NCBI RefSeq assembly: GCF_014266025.1
Contig: NZ_JACMYC010000006.1
Coordinates: forward strand, 213,356-277,355
Source: Nocardioides deserti
Lineage (GTDB): Bacteria > Actinomycetota > Actinomycetes > Propionibacteriales > Nocardioidaceae
Reading direction: 5' to 3'
Length of the DNA stretch: 64,000 nucleotides
In this document: piece after piece, positions 58,911-64,000 of the stretch
Numbering within the stretch: position 1 is the first letter of the stretch
How the letters are laid out: each line of letters starts with the position of its first letter
Notes under the pieces: model-generated
Seen by the model: only the letters and a program-made list of their open reading frames with translations
What the model was told of the DNA's origin: nothing
The model's database searches: none
Program-made: the position numbers and the translations under genes

Positions 58911-59306
58911 TCAGAGCTCGAGCTCGTCGGCGAGCGCGCGCAGGAGCTTCGCGACCGGGGCGGCGGTGCGGGCGTCGGGGTGACGGCCGTGCCGGTAGCC
59001 CTCGCCGACCCCGTCGAGGAGGCGGATGAGGTCCTCGACGATCGGCGCCATCTCCTCGGGGCGGCGGCGGCGCGCGGCCGACTGGCTGCGGGAGACCGAG
59101 GTCGGCTTGTCCAGGACGCGGACCTGCAGCGCCTGGTCGCCGCGGCGGCCCTGGGCGATGCCGAACTCCACGCGCGTGCCCGGCTTGATCGTGGTCATCC
59201 CCTCGGGCAGGGCGTCGGCGTGGACGTAGACGTCCGGCCCGTCCTCCTGGGACAGGAAGCCGAAGCCCTTGCCGGCGTCGAACCACTTCACCTTGCCACT
59301 GGGCAC
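58911..59306 (-). CDS. cold-shock domain protein with C-terminal extension
   Basis: Single-stranded nucleic acid-binding protein. Residues 1-67 are a cold-shock domain with RNP1 KGFGFL (13-18) and RNP2 VYVHADAL (from 26). Unlike the 67-residue CspA type, 64 further residues follow: a basic SQSAARRRRPEE stretch and a helical, Leu-rich end (VEDLIRLLDGVGEGYR, VAKLLRALADELEL). Actinobacteria do have such longer CSD proteins. The role of the extension is unknown. Confidence 0.9.
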   Translation of the reverse strand: MPSGKVKWFDAGKGFGFLSQEDGPDVYVHADALPEGMTTIKPGTRVEFGIAQGRRGDQALQVRVLDKPTSVSRSQSAARRRRPEEMAPIVEDLIRLLDGVGEGYRHGRHPDARTAAPVAKLLRALADELEL

Positions 59307-59420
59307 GGCCTGACCTCTTCTGCTCGCGGCGCACCGGCGACCTGCCGGGCGACGGCACAGCCTACGAGGGACCCCAAGGTCCGCTCCACCGATCCCGGCG
59401 GTGCGCCCGCGGGTGCGCCG

Positions 59421-60056
59421 TCAGCGCGTCGCGAGGTGGTCGTCGAGCCAGTCGGGGAACTCCGCCAGGCTCTCCAGCACGACGTGCGTGCCGGCGTCGA
59501 GGAGCTCCTCGCGGGTGCAGCCGCCGGTGAGCACGGAGACGCTCAGCACGTCGGCGGCGAGCGCGCCCTCGACGTCGTGCACGTGGTCGCCGACGTAGAC
59601 CGAGGCGCCTTCGCGGACCAGCACGTCGGCCTTGCCGACGCCCCACACCCACCCCTCGAGGTGGTCGACCTCGAGGCCGAGGTGGTCGAGGTGGAGCCGC
59701 GCGTTGTCGGGGAACTTGCCGGTCACCACGATCGTGCGACCGCCGCGACGGCGCACGGCGTGCAGCGCCTCGCGCGCGCCCTCGAGCAGCGGCACCGACG
59801 CGATGGCGTGGGCGGGATAGAGCGCGCGGAACCGGTCGCCCGCGGCAGGGATCGCCTCGGCGGCGAGGTACGGCTCGAACAGCAGGTCGAGCGGCGGGCC
59901 GAGCCGGGCGGTCATCGCCTCGACCGGGAAGTCCACGCCGAGCTCGGCGCCCAGCGCCCGCAGCACCGACCCGAAGCCGGGCGCGGTGTCGATGAGCGTC
60001 ATGTCCAGGTCGAAGCCGACCACGAGGGGCTCGGACGCGGGCTGCTCGGCGGGCAC
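59421..60056 (-). CDS. HAD hydrolase, phosphoglycolate phosphatase-like
   Basis: 211 residues from GTG 60054-60056. Motif I GFDLDMTLIDT with both aspartates, motif II VVTGKFPDNA (Thr), motif IV YVGDHVHDVEGALAA with the acidic pair. The helical cap after motif I (residues 20-85) puts it in HAD subfamily IA, near PGPase and beta-phosphoglucomutase. Exact substrate unknown. Divergent from the subtilase gene. Confidence 0.88.
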   Translation of the reverse strand: MPAEQPASEPLVVGFDLDMTLIDTAPGFGSVLRALGAELGVDFPVEAMTARLGPPLDLLFEPYLAAEAIPAAGDRFRALYPAHAIASVPLLEGAREALHAVRRRGGRTIVVTGKFPDNARLHLDHLGLEVDHLEGWVWGVGKADVLVREGASVYVGDHVHDVEGALAADVLSVSVLTGGCTREELLDAGTHVVLESLAEFPDWLDDHLATR

Positions 60057-60175
60057 CCGGCGAGGGTAGCCGGGCGCCCCCGCGTCCACAGGACCGACCG
60101 ATCCCGCCCGCGCGGAGCGGCGGTGGGCCACAATGGGCGACTTCGACGAGACGACCTGGGACGGGAGGAACGCGA

Positions 60176-62329
60176 GTGCTGCCGACCTCGACGCGCGTAC
60201 GCCGCCTGCTGACCGCGGCCGCGGCGCTGCCCGCCCTGGTGGCGTCCGCCCTCGTGCCGGTCGCGCTGGCGACGCCCGCGTCCGCGGACGAGATGGCCTT
60301 CGAGACCGGGGCCGAGCCGCCGTTGCACCTGGTCACGCTCTCCGGCCCGGGCGTCGCCGGCTACCGCGGCCCGCTCGCGGACTCCTACGTGCGGGTGGCG
60401 ATGCTGCGCGAGCAGGACGCCCTGCTCGAGGCGGCCGGCGCGACGGACCCGGCGTACCGCTTCACCACCGCGCTCAACGGGTTCGCCGCGCGACTCACCC
60501 CCGACCAGGTGGCGGTGCTCCGCGCGGACCCCGACGTGGTCACCGTCGAGCGCGACCGGGTCCGCCCGCTGACCGGCGCGCCCGCACGGACGGCCGCGGC
60601 CGGGTCGCCCGGGGGCGGCCGCGGCGGCGCCGGCGTCGTCATCGGCACGGTCGACTCCGGGCTCGCGCCCGACAGCCCGGTCTTCTCCGGCGCCCACCGC
60701 CTCGGGCGCGCACCGGCCGGCTTCGGCGGCGCGTGCGCCGTCGCGGAGGACTGGCCGCGCGAGCGCTGCACCAGCAAGGTGGTCGCGGCGCAGTGGTTCG
60801 TCCGCGGGTTCGGCGAGGACGCCGTGCGCTCGGGCGCCTCGCTCAGCCCGCGCGACGACGCCGGGCACGGCACGCGGATGGCCTCGATCGCCGCCGGCAA
60901 CAGCGGCGTGACGGTGCGGGTCGGCGAGCGCCAGGCGGGCCGGTTCGGCGGCGTCGCGCCGCAGGCCCGGCTCGCCGTCTACAAGGCGTGCTGGACCGCG
61001 CCCGACCCGCGCGACGACGGCTGCGCGACCTCCGACCTCGTCGCGGCGGTGGACCAGGCCGTCGCCGACGGCGTCGACGTGCTGAGCCTGGCGGTGGCCG
61101 GCGGCAGCGGGTACGACGCGCTCGAGCGGGCGCTGCTCGGCGCCGCCGAGGCCGACGTGGTCGTCGTGGCTGCGGCCGGCAACGACGCGGACACGGCGTA
61201 CGCCGCCCACCCCGGGCCGTGGGTCACCACGGTCGGCGCCGCCGCCGGGCCGCAGCGCCGGGGCCGGGTGGTCGCCGAGGGCGGACCGGCGCTGACCGGC
61301 GCGACCTCGATGGGCCGCGCGGTCGGGCCCGCCCGCGTGGTGCGCTCCGTCGACGTCGCCGCGCCCTCGGCTCGCCCGGCCCGGGCCCGGGTGTGCGCGC
61401 CCGGCAGCCTCGACGCGGCGGCCGCCGCCGGCCGCATCGTGGTCTGCGAGCGCGGCGGACGCGTGGCCCGCGTCGAGAAGTCCCGCGCGGTCGAGCTCGC
61501 CGACGGCGCCGGCATGGTGCTCGCCAACGTCCGACCCGGCTCGACCGACGCCGACTTCCATGCCGTCCCGACGGTCCACCTCGACCGGCCCGACGCCCGC
61601 GCCCTCGCGCGCTGGCTGGCGCGCCACCCCGACGGCCGGGTCGCGCTGCGCCCCTCCGGCACCACCCCCGCCGCGGACCGGGTGCTGCCGTGGTCCGCCA
61701 CGGGCGACCCGTCGGGCGGCGTGGTGAAGCCCGACGTCGTGGCCCCAGGCAGCGGCGTGCTGTCCGCGGCACCGGCCACCGGACGGGCCGCCGCGTGGGA
61801 CCTGTCCGCGGGCACGTCCGCCGCGACGGCGTACACCGCCGGGGTCGCCGCGTTGCTGCGGCAGCGCCACCCCACGTGGTCCGCGGCCGCGATCCGCTCG
61901 GCGCTCGCGACCACCGCTGCCGCCGTCGACGCACCCGTGCTGCGCTCCGGCGCCGGCCGGGTGCGGCCCGAGGTGGCCGGCCGCCCGGGCCTGGTGCACC
62001 TGGTGCGTCCCGGCGACTACCGCGCCTGGCTGGAGAGCGAGCTCGACGGCGACCTCAACACCCCCTCGGTGCTGCTGCGCCCCGGCGTCACGGCGGCCAC
62101 CCGCACCGTGACGAACGTGACCGGCCGGGCCCGCTACTTCTCCTCGCGCGCAACCGGCTTCGGCGGCCGGGTGCTGGTGCGCCCGGCGGCCATCCGGTTG
62201 GGGCCGGGCGAGAGCGCGACCTACACCGTGACCGTCGAGGGCCCGCCCCGGCCCGGTGACGGGTACGTCGTGTGGCGCGGCGGCTCGGGCACCGTCACCC
62301 GCGTCCCCGTGGTGGTCAGCGGGCGCTGA
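60176..62329 (+). CDS. secreted subtilisin-like serine peptidase (S8) with PA-like insert
   Basis: 717 residues from GTG 60176, with GGGAGGA upstream. Signal peptide (VRRLLTAAAALPALVASALV, cleavage near ASA-D), an I9 propeptide (about 50-125), then the catalytic domain: Asp160 in GTVDSGL, His231 in GHGTRMAS, the oxyanion Asn in VAAAGND, Ser548 in AGTSAATAYTAG. A roughly 130-residue insert before the serine (VCAPGSLDAAAAAGRIVVCE) is a PA-like domain. The serine motif lacks the usual M and P (GTSMAxP), so activity or specificity may differ. The C-terminus is a fibronectin-type beta domain. Confidence 0.88.
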   Translation: MLPTSTRVRRLLTAAAALPALVASALVPVALATPASADEMAFETGAEPPLHLVTLSGPGVAGYRGPLADSYVRVAMLREQDALLEAAGATDPAYRFTTALNGFAARLTPDQVAVLRADPDVVTVERDRVRPLTGAPARTAAAGSPGGGRGGAGVVIGTVDSGLAPDSPVFSGAHRLGRAPAGFGGACAVAEDWPRERCTSKVVAAQWFVRGFGEDAVRSGASLSPRDDAGHGTRMASIAAGNSGVTVRVGERQAGRFGGVAPQARLAVYKACWTAPDPRDDGCATSDLVAAVDQAVADGVDVLSLAVAGGSGYDALERALLGAAEADVVVVAAAGNDADTAYAAHPGPWVTTVGAAAGPQRRGRVVAEGGPALTGATSMGRAVGPARVVRSVDVAAPSARPARARVCAPGSLDAAAAAGRIVVCERGGRVARVEKSRAVELADGAGMVLANVRPGSTDADFHAVPTVHLDRPDARALARWLARHPDGRVALRPSGTTPAADRVLPWSATGDPSGGVVKPDVVAPGSGVLSAAPATGRAAAWDLSAGTSAATAYTAGVAALLRQRHPTWSAAAIRSALATTAAAVDAPVLRSGAGRVRPEVAGRPGLVHLVRPGDYRAWLESELDGDLNTPSVLLRPGVTAATRTVTNVTGRARYFSSRATGFGGRVLVRPAAIRLGPGESATYTVTVEGPPRPGDGYVVWRGGSGTVTRVPVVVSGR

Positions 62330-62344
62330 GCGGATGGCGAGGGG

Positions 62345-62752
62345 TCAGCGGCCCTCGGCCATCGCGGTCAGCCGCTCGAGCGCGACCGGCGCGTCGCGGG
62401 TGACCATCGGGCCGATGTCGGAGGCGCCCGGCCCGGTGATCGCCGTCGACACCGTGACGACAGCACCGTCCCCCTCGACCCGGACGACGTGGTCGATGGC
62501 GACCACCAGGTCCCCCATCGTGAGCCGGTCGAGGTAGCGCGCGCCGTGCTCGACGACCTCGAGCACGAACGGCACCTCGATCCCGCCGGCGAGCCGCATC
62601 GTGCCGGCCGCGCCCTCGGCGAAGTGACCCTCGAGCGCCACCGCCTCGACCGCGGGGTCCCAGGCGGCCCAGCTGCCGACGTCGGACCACAGGGCCCACA
62701 CGGCGGCGGGCGGGGCGGTGCAGGAAGCGGACTCCTGGTGCTCGAAGCTCAT
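62345..62752 (-). CDS. SRPBCC/START-fold protein (polyketide cyclase-like)
   Basis: 135 residues. The START-like pattern is clear: PPAAVWALWSDVGSWAAWDP, the EGAAGTMRLAGGIEVPFVL sheet, and the C-terminal helix APVALERLTAMAEG. Such proteins bind hydrophobic ligands or act in polyketide ring closure; a function cannot be deduced. Convergent with the subtilase, 15 nt apart. Confidence 0.82.
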   Translation of the reverse strand: MSFEHQESASCTAPPAAVWALWSDVGSWAAWDPAVEAVALEGHFAEGAAGTMRLAGGIEVPFVLEVVEHGARYLDRLTMGDLVVAIDHVVRVEGDGAVVTVSTAITGPGASDIGPMVTRDAPVALERLTAMAEGR

Positions 62753-62761
62753 GGGCCGAAC

Positions 62762-63376
62762 CTAGGGGTTCAGCCCCGCCCGCGGGTCGAGTCCGGGCTG
62801 GAGGGAGGCGAGGTACGCCGCCGCCTGCTCGACCGACCAGCCGCGGGACTCGCGCAGCCCGGCGGCCATCACCGCGAGGTAGGCGTCCGAGGGCCGGGTG
62901 TGCTCGACCGCCTCGGCGCCGTGCGGCGCGGTGAAGGTCAGCATCGGGGCCCCGTCGGCCGCGCCGACCTCCACGAGCGTCTCGTAGTGGCCGGGCCCGA
63001 CCTCGTGCCGCCCGCCGTCGAGCGGTCCGAGGACCAGCTCCTCGATCGGGTCGCCCTCGGCCGGGACGCGGTACATCTCCTGGGCGGCGATGTCCGCGAG
63101 CTGCGCCGCGGTCACCAGGTAGGCCCGCGCGGCGGTCCGCCCGGGCGTCGCGTGGTCGTAGAACGCCACGCCACCGCCCCACTGCGGCGAGCGCCCGGCG
63201 AAGTACGTCGTGCCGGGCAGGTCGACCGCCGCGGAGCGCAGCGGCGGAGAGGTGTCGCGGGCGCCCGGGTTGTGCCGGCTGCCGCCCGGCGGGCAGCCGC
63301 CCTCGAGGTAGCAGGCGAGCCGGTCGGCAGCCATGTTCGACCCGTAGGAGACGTACCAGACCAGCCCCTCGACCAC
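62762..63376 (-). CDS. gamma-glutamylcyclotransferase-fold protein
   Basis: 204 residues from GTG 63374-63376. The N-terminal WYVSYGSNMAADRLACYL is the hallmark of the GGCT/AIG2-like fold, with HNPGARDTSPP, a TTYFAGRSPQWGGGVAFYDH segment, and AARAYLVTAAQLADIAAQEM. Databases often label such actinobacterial proteins histone deacetylase, for which I see no support. Its catalytic acid is not obvious. 3 nt after the FHA gene, so likely in the same transcript. Confidence 0.72.
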   Translation of the reverse strand: MVEGLVWYVSYGSNMAADRLACYLEGGCPPGGSRHNPGARDTSPPLRSAAVDLPGTTYFAGRSPQWGGGVAFYDHATPGRTAARAYLVTAAQLADIAAQEMYRVPAEGDPIEELVLGPLDGGRHEVGPGHYETLVEVGAADGAPMLTFTAPHGAEAVEHTRPSDAYLAVMAAGLRESRGWSVEQAAAYLASLQPGLDPRAGLNP

Positions 63377-63379
63377 GGC

Positions 63380-64000
63380 TCAGGCCTCCTTGGCGACCGT
63401 CATCTGCCGATCACCGAAGCGGACGAGGTCGCCGGGCAGCAGGGTCGCCGGCTTGCCGGCCGACAGCGGTCGGGAGACGCCCTGGCGGACGAGGATCGAG
63501 CCGTTCGTCGACCCGCGGTCCATGACGACCAGCACGCCGTCGGGCGCGACCTGGAGCTGGGCGTGGGTCTTCGACAGCGACATGTCGGAGGAGCGCAGCG
63601 GCACGAGGTGGCGCACCGGCTCGCCCTGACGGGCCTCCGGCCGGCGGCCGACGAGCACCAGCCCCTCGACCACGAACGACTCGCCGCTGTCGAACTCCAC
63701 CCGCCAGCGGACCGGGCCCTGGCCCGCCGAGCGGATCACGGTGCGCTCGGCGGTGGTGTGGCTGCGCGGGGCCGCGGGGGCGACGGAGGCTGCCGGGGCG
63801 GCGTGGGCGGGCGCGACGTGCGCCGGGGACGGTGTGCCCTGGCCGATCGTCCCGACCTCCTCGGGCGTGGGGGCCGTCGGGTCGACCGGCACGTCGACCA
63901 GCGGTGGGCCGAGCTTGCGGCGCCTGGCCGGCGGCGGGGGCGGCGGGCCGGTCGGGCGGTCCGGCGCCGGGGTCACCGCGGGGCCCGTCGCCGGTGCGGC
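63380..64000 (-). CDS. FHA-domain protein, 3' part (5' end probably outside window)
   Basis: The frame is open to the last base of the window; a GTG at 63974-63976 could serve as start but is preceded in frame by more Pro/Ala codons, so the gene probably continues. Visible: a Pro/Ala-rich disordered stretch of about 80 residues, then an FHA phosphothreonine-binding domain with VGRRPEARQGE, SSDMSLSKTHAQL (Ser and His of the binding site) and DRGSTNGSILVRQG. Likely reads Ser/Thr-kinase signals. Confidence 0.82.
   Translation of the reverse strand, partial: AAPATGPAVTPAPDRPTGPPPPPPARRRKLGPPLVDVPVDPTAPTPEEVGTIGQGTPSPAHVAPAHAAPAASVAPAAPRSHTTAERTVIRSAGQGPVRWRVEFDSGESFVVEGLVLVGRRPEARQGEPVRHLVPLRSSDMSLSKTHAQLQVAPDGVLVVMDRGSTNGSILVRQGVSRPLSAGKPATLLPGDLVRFGDRQMTVAKEA

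Noticed and set aside
62762..63376. Histone deacetylase
   Set aside because: That label is common for such proteins, but the sequence opens with the SYGSNM motif of the gamma-glutamylcyclotransferase fold and shows none of the deacetylase zinc-site motifs.

Overview
The window is very high in G+C and looks like a chromosome segment of an actinobacterium, most likely Nocardioides or another member of the Nocardioidaceae. This rests on gene content and protein style: a zinc-binding short S14, DUF3027 and DUF2530 proteins, a PucR regulator, an FHA protein, many GTG and TTG starts, and one intergenic element resembling a dispersed repeat I remember from Nocardioides genomes. No rRNA, tRNA, CRISPR array, insertion sequence or prophage was seen. 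The genus is inferred, not proven.

Left part (1-26.9 kb), mixed metabolism: the 3' end of citrate synthase; a HAD phosphatase; an acyl-CoA synthetase divergent from an HtrA-type protease; an ABC-F ATPase translationally coupled to a tandem GNAT acetyltransferase; a secreted alpha/beta hydrolase; a PAP2 membrane enzyme; an acyl-CoA dehydrogenase followed by an HSL-type esterase and two small membrane or unknown proteins; ribonuclease Z next to a PucR regulator; and a five-gene branched-chain amino acid type (Liv) ABC transporter divergent from that regulator and closed by a strong terminator. Then come an endonuclease/exonuclease/phosphatase protein, a small membrane protein, a methyltransferase coupled to truA, a fused receiver-like/thioredoxin-reductase-like flavoprotein, a PfkB sugar kinase and a YtrA-type GntR regulator.

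Centre (27-52 kb), all on the minus strand and read from high to low coordinates: the str cluster (rpsL, rpsG, fusA, tuf), trmB, the S10 cluster (rpsJ to rpsQ), the spc cluster (rplN to rplO), secY-adk-map, then terC and a flavin-dependent monooxygenase-like gene, and the alpha cluster (infA, rpmJ, rpsM, rpsK, rpsD, rpoA, rplQ). Together these supply over half of the ribosomal proteins, the RNA polymerase alpha subunit, two elongation factors, an initiation factor, the Sec channel and the enzyme that removes initiator methionine. Many neighbours overlap by 1-4 nt, which points to coupled translation. Non-ribosomal genes interrupt the usual order in two places: trmB between tuf and rpsJ, and terC plus the monooxygenase between map and infA. 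The leader of terC carries the landmarks of a yybP-ykoY manganese riboswitch.

Right part (52-64 kb): a MarR-MFS pair, an NCS2 purine permease, a DUF2530 protein overlapping a methyltransferase, a DUF3027 protein, a second MFS protein, a long cold-shock protein, a phosphoglycolate phosphatase-like HAD protein, a secreted subtilase with a PA-like insert, a SRPBCC protein, a gamma-glutamylcyclotransferase-fold protein, and an FHA protein cut by the window end.

Most of the window is conserved core genome. The least ordinary signals are RNA-level: the candidate Mn riboswitch, a compact three-way-junction element between rpoA and rplQ, and several G5/C5 hairpins between ribosomal genes. At protein level the flavoprotein that has lost the thioredoxin-reductase CxxC stands out.
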